DNA of 34,033 bases from PALSA-1004 sp046715035 (GTDB lineage: Bacteria > Pseudomonadota > Gammaproteobacteria > Burkholderiales > SG8-41), in NCBI GenBank assembly GCA_046715035.1, contig JBKJZR010000011.1, positions 1 to 34,033 on the forward strand, written 5' to 3'. Under the pieces are notes generated by a model, which was not told the origin of the DNA, ran no database searches, and saw only the letters and a program-made list of their open reading frames with translations. The position numbers and the translations under genes are program-made. Below are positions 16,681 through 28,982 of the stretch, piece by piece. Position 1 is the stretch's first letter. Every line of letters starts with the position of its first letter.

Positions 16681-17715
16681 CTAGTTTTGCGAGAGCGCAC
16701 TACTTAGCAGCTTGGCGGTAATGTCGACGATGGGTATAACGCGCTCGTATGCCATGCGCGTCGGGCCGATCACGCCGAGCGTGCCGACCACCTGGCCGTC
16801 GACTTCGTATGGGGCAGTGACGATGCTGCACTCGTCCAGCGGCACGAGTCCCGACTCGCCGCCTATGAAAATCTGCACGCCGTGGGCGCGGCTCGATATG
16901 TCGAGCAACTGCAGCAGGCTGGTCTTCTTGTCGAACAGATCGAAAAGCTTGCGCAGGCTCGCCATGTTGCCGGAGAGATCGTAAACCTGCAGCAGGTTGC
17001 GCTCGCCGGAAATGACGACCTCATCCGCAGCGTCCTGCCATGCCCGGCTGCCCGCGTCGAGCGCAGCCGTCATGAGCTGCGACATGTTTTCGCGCAGCTG
17101 TTTGAGCTCGTCATGGATGCGGGTGCGGATTTCCTCGAACGAAAACCCCGCGTAGTGCTGGTTGAGGATCGACCCTGCCTCCACGAGCTCCGCGTGCGTA
17201 TAACTCCTGTCGGTGAGGATGATACGGTTCTGCACGTCACCTTCCGTGGACACGATGATGAGCAAAATCCGCTTGTCTGACAGGCTGACGAACTCGATAT
17301 GCCTGAACATGGCCGGGCGCCGCGGCGTCATCACCAGGCCGGCGAAATGCGTCAGGTCGGAAAGCAGATGCGACGCCGAGGCGACCAGCTTCTGTCGGCT
17401 TTCGGTCTGCAGCTGCCCCTCCAGCTGGTGGATCTCCACGTTATCGAGCGGTTTGAGCTGAAGCAGTGTGTCGACGAAGAAACGGTAGCCGCGCGGTGTG
17501 GGGACGCGGCCGGCCGAAGTGTGCGGGCTCGCGATGAGACCCATCTCCTCGAGATCGGCCATCACGTTGCGTATGCTCGCCGGCGACAGGTCGAGGCCCG
17601 ACAAACGCGACAGCATCCGCGAGCCGACCGGCTGGCCATCGGCGATGTAGCGTTCGACCAACGTCTTCAGCAGCAGTTGCGCGCGATCGTTGAGTATCGG
17701 TATTTCGCCGGTCAT
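16681..17715 (-). CDS. hrcA: heat-inducible transcription repressor HrcA
   Basis: A 344-residue HrcA. The N-terminal winged helix has QPVGSRMLSRLSGLDLSPAS followed by IRNVMADLEEMGLIASPHTSAGRVPT. The GAF-like dimer domain follows, with the insert and the conserved C-terminal end VDGQVVGTLGVIGPTRMAYERV. HrcA binds CIRCE inverted repeats and represses chaperone genes, classically groES-groEL; GroEL keeps it active. I saw no CIRCE (TTAGCACTC-N9-GAGTGCTAA) in this window, so its target is probably elsewhere. It is divergent from nadK. Confidence 0.96.
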   Translation of the reverse strand: MTGEIPILNDRAQLLLKTLVERYIADGQPVGSRMLSRLSGLDLSPASIRNVMADLEEMGLIASPHTSAGRVPTPRGYRFFVDTLLQLKPLDNVEIHQLEGQLQTESRQKLVASASHLLSDLTHFAGLVMTPRRPAMFRHIEFVSLSDKRILLIIVSTEGDVQNRIILTDRSYTHAELVEAGSILNQHYAGFSFEEIRTRIHDELKQLRENMSQLMTAALDAGSRAWQDAADEVVISGERNLLQVYDLSGNMASLRKLFDLFDKKTSLLQLLDISSRAHGVQIFIGGESGLVPLDECSIVTAPYEVDGQVVGTLGVIGPTRMAYERVIPIVDITAKLLSSALSQN

Positions 17716-17721
17716 GAATTC

Positions 17722-17739
17722 ATTCTACACAAATAGAAT
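17722..17739. promoter_or_regulatory. inverted repeat in the hrcA-nadK divergent promoter region
   Basis: ATTCTA-N6-TAGAAT is a perfect 6+6 inverted repeat six bases before the hrcA start codon. Both arms resemble -10 boxes read outward (TAGAAT), so this may be a pair of overlapping divergent -10 elements or an operator. It does not match CIRCE. Confidence 0.4.
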
Positions 17740-17843
17740 CGGCAGCGGAAAACCGCGGCGCGCGCGACAAAGAGCGATGTAAGTCGATGAACCTCCAGAA
17801 GTTTAGCGCCGCCGTGCGAGAGAAAGTATGGTTTAATGGAGCG

Positions 17844-18716
17844 ATGAATCCCGCGTTTAAAACAGTCGGCGTGATCGGCAAGTACAAGAGCCCCGAGGTG
17901 GCCGGCCCACTGCTCGAGTTGGGCGATTTTCTTGCGCAGCGCGGCGTCAAGGTGCTGATCGACCGGCTGACGGCTGCGCACGTCGGCGACAGCCAGTATG
18001 CGGTGCTGTCTCTCGAGGAAATTGGCGAGCAGGCCGATCTGGCGATCGTGATCGGCGGCGATGGCACGATGCTCAACATCGCCCGCACCTTGGCGCCGTG
18101 CGATGTCGCGCTGGTCGGCATCAACCAGGGCCGCCTGGGCTTTCTCACCGACATTTCGGTCGAAACGATGTTCGAGACCATCGGTACCATACTGGACGGG
18201 GAATACGTGACGGAGGAACGCATGCTCCTCGAAGCCGAGATATTCAGCGGCGAGCGCAACGTGTTCAAGGTTCTCGCATTCAACGACGCAGTGGTCTCGA
18301 AGGGCCTCAAGGGCAGCATGATCGAGTTAGAGGTCAGGATCGACGACAAGTTTCTGTACTCGCTGCGCGCCGACGGGCTGATTGTCGCGAGCCCGACCGG
18401 TTCAACCGCTTACGCGTTGTCCGCCGGAGGACCCATATTGCATCCGTCGCTGACGGTGATGACGCTGGTGCCGGTATGTCCACATACCTTTTCCAGCCGT
18501 CCGATCGTGATCAGCAGCGACAGCAGGATCGAGATCATCATCAAGAGCGCAGCGGACGCGCGCGCGCACTTCGACAGCCATTCGCGCTTCGATCTGCAGG
18601 ACCGTGACCGCGTCGTCGTGCGTCGCTATGGCGAGACCATCCGGCTTCTGCATCCAGTCGGCCACGATTACTACAGCACGCTGCGCGCAAAGCTGCACTG
18701 GACCGAGTCCTATTAG
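17844..18716 (+). CDS. nadK: NAD kinase
   Basis: A 290-residue ATP-NAD kinase (E. coli 292) that makes NADP. Motifs: VIGGDGTMLNIARTL with the catalytic GGDG, GINQGRLGFLTDIS, and DGLIVASPTGSTAYALSAGG. The frame is open back to an ATG at 17787, but the family starts directly at MNPAFKTVGVIGKYKSPE, so ATG 17844 is chosen. The 3' end (codons for ESY-stop) is part of the first copy of a 46-bp tandem duplication. Confidence 0.95.
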   Translation: MNPAFKTVGVIGKYKSPEVAGPLLELGDFLAQRGVKVLIDRLTAAHVGDSQYAVLSLEEIGEQADLAIVIGGDGTMLNIARTLAPCDVALVGINQGRLGFLTDISVETMFETIGTILDGEYVTEERMLLEAEIFSGERNVFKVLAFNDAVVSKGLKGSMIELEVRIDDKFLYSLRADGLIVASPTGSTAYALSAGGPILHPSLTVMTLVPVCPHTFSSRPIVISSDSRIEIIIKSAADARAHFDSHSRFDLQDRDRVVVRRYGETIRLLHPVGHDYYSTLRAKLHWTESY

Positions 18717-18798
18717 TGCGAGGAGTAGATGGTGAGGAGTGAAGAGCAGCGGGTCCTATTCGTGTGAGGAGTAAATGGTGAGGAGTGAAGAGTAGCGT
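18707..18798. repeat. 46-bp tandem duplication overlapping the nadK stop
   Basis: 18707-18752 and 18753-18798 are two direct copies differing at about four positions. Copy one contains the end and stop codon of nadK; in copy two the TAG has become TCG. Each copy holds GGTGAGGAGTGAAGAG. Confidence 0.85.
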
Positions 18799-18857
18799 CA
18801 TCTGACCTGCTTCCAACTCCTCGCTCTTCACTCCTCGCTCCTCACTCCTCACTCTTC
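18761..18857. repeat. long inverted heptamer-rich hairpin between nadK and recN
   Basis: Purine-rich GTGAGGAGTGAAGAG blocks on the left (18764-18794) face their pyrimidine-rich complement (CTCTTCACTCCTCGCTCCTC and following) at about 18823-18857. RNA could form a long hairpin just before recN. It is followed by CGCCCGCTCTC rather than a T run, so it is not a typical terminator. Confidence 0.6.
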
Positions 18858-18867
18858 GCCCGCTCTC

Positions 18868-20526
<1,659 letters not shown>

Positions 20527-20597
20527 TTATTGCAGGGACGCGACAGGCGTAACCGGTGGCTGCCGGGACGATTGTCGGTACATCACAAGGAGCACTT

Positions 20598-21137
20598 ATG
20601 AGCAAACGAGTCAAGCTGGTCGTGCCGGAAGCGCCCGTCGCGGTGGCTCAACAGGCCGCACAACAGCGCAGGGCAGCCAAGGGCGGCCTGCGTTTCGGCG
20701 TACTCGATAACAGCAAGGGCAACGCCGATCATCTGCTGAAGTTCGTCGTGGACGGCATCAGGTCACAGGTGCCGGTCGCGTCAGTCGTCGCGCTGCGTAA
20801 GGACAGTGTAAGCCTGCCAGCTCCGCAGGAAATTATCGATCGGCTCGCGGCCGAGGCCGATTTCGTCGTCAGCGCCATGGCCGACTGAGGCTCGTGCACG
20901 TCGTGGAGTGTCCACGACATGGCCGAGCTTCGCAAACGCGGTCTGGTCACGGCCGTCATTTGTTCAGATCCTTTCCTGAACCTGGGCAAAGCCCAGTCGC
21001 GCGTATTTGGGGTGCCCGATCTGCCGCTGGTGCTGATTCAGCATCCGCTGGGCGGGCTGGCGCTCGATGACGTGCGGCGACGCGCCGACGTAGCGATCCC
21101 GCAAATCGTGCAGCTGATCAAGGAATACGTCGTATGA
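20598..21137 (+). CDS. UGSC-family selenoprotein, read through an in-frame UGA (Sec97)
   Basis: From ATG 20598 (behind AAGGAG) to TGA 21135-21137 there is one continuous frame, broken only by TGA at 20886-20888. Reading that codon as selenocysteine gives 179 residues, with the motif FVVSAMAD-U-GSCTSWSVHD at Sec97-Cys100. Residues before it (LRFGVLDNSKGNADHLLKFV) and after it (GLVTAVICSDPFLNLGKAQS) form one plausible alpha/beta protein. The motif defines the family called UGSC (seleno)proteins, whose other members have Cys in place of Sec. The U-G-S-C-T pattern next to a helix also recalls the active sites of GrdB/PrdB-type selenoproteins; this is inference. A stem-loop at the right place follows the UGA. 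Ordinary gene callers would give two fragments or a pseudogene. Its stop overlaps the next start (ATGA), so the partner is coupled. Substrate unknown; a redox role is likely. Confidence 0.85.
20890..20928 (+). promoter_or_regulatory. putative bacterial SECIS element
   Basis: Starting one base after the UGA, GCTCG (20890-20894) pairs with CGAGC (20924-20928). An inner perfect 8-bp stem GTCGTGGA/TCCACGAC (20900-20907 with 20911-20918) closes a small loop containing GUG. The apical loop is 19 nt from the UGA, within the range known for SelB-binding bacterial SECIS hairpins, and a G-U in the loop is the feature SelB recognises. Confidence 0.7.
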
Positions 21138-22249
21138 GCAACCTTGCCGACATGCTCGACCGGGCAGGCGCAAGCATCGAAGTCGAGGACGACTTCGAAC
21201 GGATCAATGCGCTGTATCTGGAGCGCGGCTGGGGTGATGGCCTGCCGATCGTGCCGCCGACTGCCGAGCGCGTGGAGCGCATGCTCGCCTACTGCGACCG
21301 TCCCTACGACGTGCCGCTCGCGAAGATGGCACCCCGCTACGGAGAAGCAACGCCGCTGCGGCTGGCGGCGAATGCCGTCATGGCAGGATGCCGCCCCGAA
21401 TATTTTCCGTTGCTGATGCTGGCGATCGAGGCGATGTGCGAAGAGCCGTTCAATCTCTACGGCGTGCAGGCCACGACGCACCTCTGCGCGCCCCTGGTCA
21501 TTGTCAATGGCCCGGTCGCGCAGGAATTGGGCATCAATTCCGGCCACAACGCGTTCGGACCCGGCACGCAGAGCAACGCAACCCTCGGCCGCGCGATACG
21601 GCTGGCGCTGGTCAATATCGGCGGCGCAATCCCCACCCTCGGCGACATGTCGACCTTTGGTGCGCCCTCGAAGTACAGCTATTTCGTTGCCGAGAACGAG
21701 AGTGCCAACCCGTGGGAGCCTTTACACGTCGAACGGGGATTGGCGCACGACGCCACGGCCGTCACCGTTATCGGCGCTGAATGTCCGCACAACGTAAACG
21801 ATCACGAGAGCCTGAGCGCGGAAGGAATACTCACCACGATCGCCGGCACCATGATCTCGACCGGCTCCAACGACGTTTATTATGCAGCGCAACCGCTGGT
21901 CGTCATGGGGCCCGAGCACGCCAAGACCATTGCCGCCGGCGGATACTCTAAGGCGGACGCCAAGCGCTTCCTGTACGAACATGCGCATCTGCCGCTGGGC
22001 CGGTTTTCGCGGGAGAATATCGAGCGGCGTTTCAAGGTGAACTTCAAAGAGAGGTTTGCGAACGCCGGTCCGGACGCGCCCGTGCCCATGGTGCAGCGCG
22101 CCGAGGACATTATGCTCGCGGTAATCGGCGGTGCCGGCAAGCATTCGGCGATCATCCCCACGTTTGGCGCCACTCAGCCGGTAACGCGCGCGCTGAGGCG
22201 TAGAGACGGGCAGTTGGCGCGATCGGTGGAGGAGTTCCGCACCCGCTGA
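21134..22249 (+). CDS. conserved protein of unknown function, partner of the UGSC selenoprotein
   Basis: A 371-residue protein whose ATG overlaps the selenoprotein stop as ATGA. There is no signal peptide or membrane helix. Conserved-looking segments are LYLERGWGDGLPIVPPTAER (about 29-48), ATPLRLAANAVMAGCRPEYF (about 74-93), VNGPVAQELGINSGHNAFGP and the 'TLGDMSTFGAPSKYSYFVAENE' region, here described as residues about 171-192. The His/Cys/Asp-rich ECPHNVNDHES near 217 could be a metal or active site. I do not recognise a characterised family. A protein starting with the same 'WGDGLPIVPPT' phrase is, from memory, usually found beside UGSC proteins, so the two probably act in one enzyme or pathway. 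Confidence 0.85.
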   Translation: MSNLADMLDRAGASIEVEDDFERINALYLERGWGDGLPIVPPTAERVERMLAYCDRPYDVPLAKMAPRYGEATPLRLAANAVMAGCRPEYFPLLMLAIEAMCEEPFNLYGVQATTHLCAPLVIVNGPVAQELGINSGHNAFGPGTQSNATLGRAIRLALVNIGGAIPTLGDMSTFGAPSKYSYFVAENESANPWEPLHVERGLAHDATAVTVIGAECPHNVNDHESLSAEGILTTIAGTMISTGSNDVYYAAQPLVVMGPEHAKTIAAGGYSKADAKRFLYEHAHLPLGRFSRENIERRFKVNFKERFANAGPDAPVPMVQRAEDIMLAVIGGAGKHSAIIPTFGATQPVTRALRRRDGQLARSVEEFRTR

Positions 22250-22321
22250 TCACGCGGCGCGGAAACGCGCTGGCGAGCCAGGCACAGAGGATGTCGTCGG
22301 CGTCGCCCGTGCTTTGGCGGA

Positions 22322-22462
22322 GCTAAAAGCAAAACCGCCCCATGTCTTCTGAATGATGTCCAATTCCATAGCCGTTGCACTTCGGTCAGCATGCAGCAAC
22401 GATATTGCGAGGGTTTTTTGACGACACTTGCGCATTTTGTCCGGGGCGGTTTTGCCTCCTAG
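22322..22462. repeat. 140-bp MITE-like repeat, copy 2 (between the UGSC partner and fur)
   Basis: About 90% identical to 10983-11122, with a single internal indel and short length changes at the right end. The left end reads CTAAAAGCAAAACCGCCCC and the right end, complemented, CTAGGAGGCAAAACCGCCCC. The right end supplies the TAG stop of fur (22459-22461). Like copy 1 it sits between convergent genes. Confidence 0.8.
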
Positions 22463-22887
22463 ACGCTCTTGTAAGGGCAGTCGACTTTGTTGCAGTCGGC
22501 GTAGAGATACAGCGAATGCTCATGGATGACAAAGCCGCGTTCCCGGGCGACCGCGATCTGGCGTTTTTCGATCGCGTCGTCGTAGAACTCCTCGACGCGT
22601 CCGCATTGCATGCACACCAGGTGATCATGATGTCCGCCCTGGTTCAACTCGAACACGGCTTTGCCGCTTTCGAAGTGATGGCGCTTGAGCAGCCCCGCCT
22701 GCTCGAACTGCGTGAGCACGCGATAGATCGTCGCGAGCCCGGTATCGGTACCTTCCTTGAGCAGGACCCGATAGACGTCTTCGGCGGACAGGTGGCGCAC
22801 CTGGCTGCGCTCGAAGAGCTCGAGTATGCGCAGACGCGGCAGCGTCGCCTTGAGACCGATGGTTTTGAGATCGCTGGGGGAACTCAC
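22459..22887 (-). CDS. fur: ferric uptake regulator Fur
   Basis: A 142-residue iron-responsive repressor. It has a winged helix with GLKATLPRLRILELF and TGLATIYRVLTQFEQAGL, then a dimer/metal domain with GGHHDHLVCMQCGRVEEF (metal-binding HHDH and the CxxC zinc site) and a C-terminal CNKVDC pair. The frame is open to 23193, but the extra residues are low-complexity and overlap bamE. The family start MSSPSDLKTIGLK fits GTG 22887, which has AGGCG upstream. A Fur-box-like sequence lies about 40 bp upstream, so autoregulation is likely. It is divergent from bamE, a standard arrangement in proteobacteria. Confidence 0.95.
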   Translation of the reverse strand: MSSPSDLKTIGLKATLPRLRILELFERSQVRHLSAEDVYRVLLKEGTDTGLATIYRVLTQFEQAGLLKRHHFESGKAVFELNQGGHHDHLVCMQCGRVEEFYDDAIEKRQIAVARERGFVIHEHSLYLYADCNKVDCPYKSV

Positions 22888-22924
22888 TGGGGCGCCTGAC
22901 GTCGTATCAAAGCCTGCAGACTCT

Positions 22925-22943
22925 AAGTTATCATTATCATACA
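22925..22943. promoter_or_regulatory. Fur-box-like operator between fur and bamE
   Basis: The segment TAAGTTATCATTATCAT contains overlapping ATTATC/GATAAT hexamers. On the minus strand it reads ATGATAATGATAACTT, close to the Fur consensus GATAATGATAATCATTATC. It sits about 38 bp from the fur GTG and could repress fur. Confidence 0.6.
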
Positions 22944-23000
22944 AGATGCCACCCGGACGTTTTGCGAGCGAGGGGCGGCGGCTGGCCTCCACGTGCCGTG

Positions 23001-23483
23001 ATGAACCTGAAAAACAACATTTTATTGCTGGTGCTGGCCTTGGCGGCGTGTCGCCAGATGCCGGACGTGCCTGCGGCCATCTCGCCCTATAAGATGGACG
23101 TGCAGCAGGGTAACGTCGTAACGCAGGAGATGGTCGCGAAACTGAAGCCCGGCATGACGCGCTCGCAGGTTCGTTTCGCATTGGGGTCACCATTGATCGT
23201 GGACCCTTTCCGGACCGATCGCTGGGATTACGTTTACACGTATCAGAAGCAGGGGAGGCCGCTCGAGAATTGGCGCCTCGTCGTGATATTTGAGGACGAC
23301 AGACTGTTGCGCATCGAGGGGGATGCGGTGCCCTACGATCCTACGGCGCATCCTCCCGGAAAGTCGGCGCCCAAGCCTGCCGCAGCGGCTACCGAGGCGA
23401 CTGCGGGGAATGCGGAAAAACCCGGCGAGGAGCAGCACGAGAAAGGGTTTTTTGGCAGGGCGCTCGAAAAGCTCGGCTTCTGA
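23001..23483 (+). CDS. bamE: outer-membrane assembly lipoprotein BamE
   Basis: A 160-residue lipoprotein with lipobox LALAAC (lipidated Cys17). The SmpA/OmlA fold contains KMDVQQGNVVTQEMVAKLKP, GMTRSQVRFALGSPLIVDPF, WDYVYTY and LVVIFEDDRLLRIEGD. It is a subunit of the BAM complex that inserts beta-barrel proteins into the outer membrane. A Pro/Ala/Glu-rich tail of about 50 residues ending GFFGRALEKLGF is longer than in E. coli (113 aa in total) but common in betaproteobacteria. ATG 23001 is chosen because it begins directly with the lipoprotein signal. Confidence 0.94.
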   Translation: MNLKNNILLLVLALAACRQMPDVPAAISPYKMDVQQGNVVTQEMVAKLKPGMTRSQVRFALGSPLIVDPFRTDRWDYVYTYQKQGRPLENWRLVVIFEDDRLLRIEGDAVPYDPTAHPPGKSAPKPAAAATEATAGNAEKPGEEQHEKGFFGRALEKLGF

Positions 23484-23495
23484 GGATTCCCGCCG

Positions 23496-24302
23496 ATGAC
23501 TACGGTGAAGGTCGCGGTGGCGGGAAGTTCGGGACGCATGGGCAGGGCGCTCCTCGAAGCGGTGCTGCGCAGCGACGACATGAGACTTTGCGCTGCGCTC
23601 GAACTCGCCGGCAATGCCAGCGTCGGCAGGGATGCAGGCGAGCTCGTCAGCACGCCCTGCGGTATCCCGGTACGCGTCGATTTCGAACAGGCGCTGGCAG
23701 GTTGCGATGCACTGATCGATTTTACCCGCCCGGAAGGTACTCTCGAGCACCTCGCCGCGTGCCTCAGACACGGCGTACGCATGGTGATCGGCACGACGGG
23801 TTTCAGCGCAAGCGATAAAAAAGCGATCACCGACGCGGCTCGCGAAATTGCGATCGTCATGGCGCCCAACATGAGCGTCGGCACCAACCTGGTGTTTAAG
23901 CTTGCCGATGTTGCAGCGCGCGTTCTGAACGAAGACTACGACATCGAAATCATCGAGGCGCACCACCGGCATAAGATCGATGCGCCGTCGGGCACGGCGC
24001 TGCATCTCGGACAGATCGTCGCCTCCGCGCTGGGCCGCGATCTCGCGGATTCGGCGGTCTATGCCCGCGAGGGCGTCACGGGCGAGCGCAAACCCGCGTC
24101 GATCGGTTTCGCAACGGTGCGCGGGGGGGACATTGTCGGCGACCACACGGTGCTGTTTGCCGGCACCGGCGAACGCGTGGAGATCACCGTAAGGGCGGGC
24201 AGCCGCGCCACCTACGCGCTTGGTGCCCTGCGCGCAGCCCGTTTTCTCAAGGATAAGCGCAACGGCCTTTTCGACATGCAGGACGTTTTAGGCCTGCGGT
24301 AA
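23496..24302 (+). CDS. dapB: 4-hydroxy-tetrahydrodipicolinate reductase
   Basis: A 268-residue reductase of the diaminopimelate/lysine pathway. The N-terminal Rossmann motif is VAVAGSSGRMGRALLEAV. The catalytic segment is IEIIEAHHRHKIDAPSGTAL, with the conserved His pair and Lys, and the C-terminus is GLFDMQDVLGLR. It starts 12 bp after bamE, so it is probably co-transcribed. A decayed duplicate of its 3' end lies directly downstream. Confidence 0.97.
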   Translation: MTTVKVAVAGSSGRMGRALLEAVLRSDDMRLCAALELAGNASVGRDAGELVSTPCGIPVRVDFEQALAGCDALIDFTRPEGTLEHLAACLRHGVRMVIGTTGFSASDKKAITDAAREIAIVMAPNMSVGTNLVFKLADVAARVLNEDYDIEIIEAHHRHKIDAPSGTALHLGQIVASALGRDLADSAVYAREGVTGERKPASIGFATVRGGDIVGDHTVLFAGTGERVEITVRAGSRATYALGALRAARFLKDKRNGLFDMQDVLGLR

Positions 24303-24312
24303 GCTGTGGCTC

Positions 24313-24387
24313 GTAACCTTCGGCGCGGTGCGCTTATCGCCGCGCAGCGGTCTTTTCGACATGCAGGAGGTCCAGGGTCCGCGCTGA
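24313..24387 (+). pseudogene. relic of a second dapB 3' end
   Basis: An open stretch ending at TGA 24385-24387 reads TFGAVRLSPRSGLFDMQEV followed by QGPR. The same phrase GLFDMQ(D/E)V ends dapB, and 24349-24371 is nearly identical to 24264-24286 at the DNA level. There is no start codon. It looks like the leftover of a local duplication. Confidence 0.6.
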
Positions 24388-24430
24388 CGTTTGATTTTGG
24401 AATCAGGGGATTAGTTAGCAGCACCCGGCT

Positions 24431-24459
24431 TTGTCGGAGTCCGGGCTTTCGCGTATAAT
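24431..24459 (+). promoter_or_regulatory. sigma-70 promoter of carAB
   Basis: TTGTCG (24431-24436), a 17-nt spacer and a perfect TATAAT (24454-24459). Transcription would start near 24466, immediately before the leader hairpin. Confidence 0.8.
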
Positions 24460-24468
24460 TCCGACTTC

Positions 24469-24499
24469 AGCGGGATAGGTCTGCAAGACCTGTCCCGCT
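24469..24499 (+). promoter_or_regulatory. strong hairpin at the 5' end of the carA leader
   Basis: AGCGGGATAGGTCT, a 3-nt loop and AGACCTGTCCCGCT form a 14-bp stem with one G-U pair, about 3 nt from the predicted transcription start. It is followed by TTCC, too short a T run for a normal terminator. It may stabilise the mRNA 5' end or take part in regulation of carAB. Confidence 0.65.
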
Positions 24500-24528
24500 T
24501 TCCATATCTACCCCCCGGGAGTTCAGAC

Positions 24529-25701
24529 GTGCCGCTACGTGAGCCAGCCATCCTCGTACTCAGAGATGGCACGATATTTCGCGGCTCGTCGATCGGCAGC
24601 ACGGGGATCTCCGTCGGCGAAGTCGTGTTCAATACCGCCATCACCGGTTACCAGGAAATCCTGACCGATCCATCGTATTGCCGCCAGATCGTTACCTTGA
24701 CCTATCCGCACATCGGCAATACCGGCACCAATCCAGAGGACGTCGAATCCGATAAGGTTTATGCGGCCGGGCTGGTGATACGCGAGCTGTCGCTGCTCGC
24801 GAGCAGCTGGCGTAAGACGCAGGACCTGGCGTCCTATCTCCGCGAGCAAACCGTCGTCGCAATCGCCGATATCGACACTCGGAAGCTGACGCGCATTCTG
24901 CGCGAAAAAGGCGCCCAGGACGGCTGCCTGATGGCCGGGGAAATCGATGACAACGCTGCGCTCGAGGCGGCGCGTGCTTTCCCCGGGCTGGCCGGAATGG
25001 ATCTGGCCAAGGTCGTGAGCTGCCGCCAGGCCTATGCGTGGCACGAAACCGAGTGGTCGCTCGAATCGGGTTATGGGCGCCTGCAGCAGCCCAGCCTGCA
25101 CGTGGTGGCTTATGATTTCGGCGTCAAGCGCAATATCCTGCGCAAGCTGGCCGCGCGGGGATGCCGGGTGACCGTGATCCCGGCGCAAAGCACCGCGCAG
25201 GCCGCCCTCGCCTATGAGCCTGACGGGGTGTTCTTGTCCAATGGCCCGGGCGATCCCGAGCCATGCGATTACGCGATACGCGCTACGCGGGAGATCGTCA
25301 ACGCGGGCGTGCCGCTCTTCGGCATCTGCCTCGGTCATCAGCTGCTTGGACTCGCCAGCGGCGCGCGCACTGTGAAAATGAAGTTTGGACACCACGGCGC
25401 CAACCACCCGGTGCAGGACCTCGAAAGCGGCCGCGTGATGATCAGCAGTCAGAACCACGGATTCGCAGTCGACACTGCCACGCTTCCCGCGAATGTGCGC
25501 ATTACGCATGTGTCTTTGTTCGACGGCACACTGCAGGGCTTTGCGCGGACCGATAAACCCGCGTTCTGTTTCCAGGGCCACCCCGAAGCGAGTCCCGGAC
25601 CGCACGATGTGGACTACCTGTTCGACCGATTCGTCGGGATGATGGAAAAACGCGCCGCGCAGCCGTCGAAGCGGGCGACGAACGCGGAGGAAGCCGCGTA
25701 G
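24529..25701 (+). CDS. carA: carbamoyl-phosphate synthase small subunit
   Basis: The glutaminase subunit, 390 residues, which feeds ammonia to CarB for arginine and pyrimidine synthesis. N-terminal domain: LVLRDGTIFRGSSIGS and FNTAITGYQEILTDPSYCRQ. The class I amidotransferase domain has the nucleophile Cys in LFGICLGHQLLGLA and the His-x-Glu in FQGHPEASPGPHD. The start is GTG 24529 behind GGGAG. carB begins about 37 bp downstream. Confidence 0.97.
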   Translation: MPLREPAILVLRDGTIFRGSSIGSTGISVGEVVFNTAITGYQEILTDPSYCRQIVTLTYPHIGNTGTNPEDVESDKVYAAGLVIRELSLLASSWRKTQDLASYLREQTVVAIADIDTRKLTRILREKGAQDGCLMAGEIDDNAALEAARAFPGLAGMDLAKVVSCRQAYAWHETEWSLESGYGRLQQPSLHVVAYDFGVKRNILRKLAARGCRVTVIPAQSTAQAALAYEPDGVFLSNGPGDPEPCDYAIRATREIVNAGVPLFGICLGHQLLGLASGARTVKMKFGHHGANHPVQDLESGRVMISSQNHGFAVDTATLPANVRITHVSLFDGTLQGFARTDKPAFCFQGHPEASPGPHDVDYLFDRFVGMMEKRAAQPSKRATNAEEAA

Positions 25702-25738
25702 GGAAACCCTGCGCGTTCAAGTGCGGTTAGAACAGTTC

Positions 25739-28969
<3,231 letters not shown>

Positions 28970-28982
28970 CGCGCGCGGCGAC

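Noticed and set aside
20556..20888. 110-residue free-standing protein and pseudogene interpretation of the UGSC locus
   Set aside because: The downstream frame is in register, the motif UGSC is intact and the hairpin fits selenocysteine insertion, so readthrough explains it better than a nonsense mutation.
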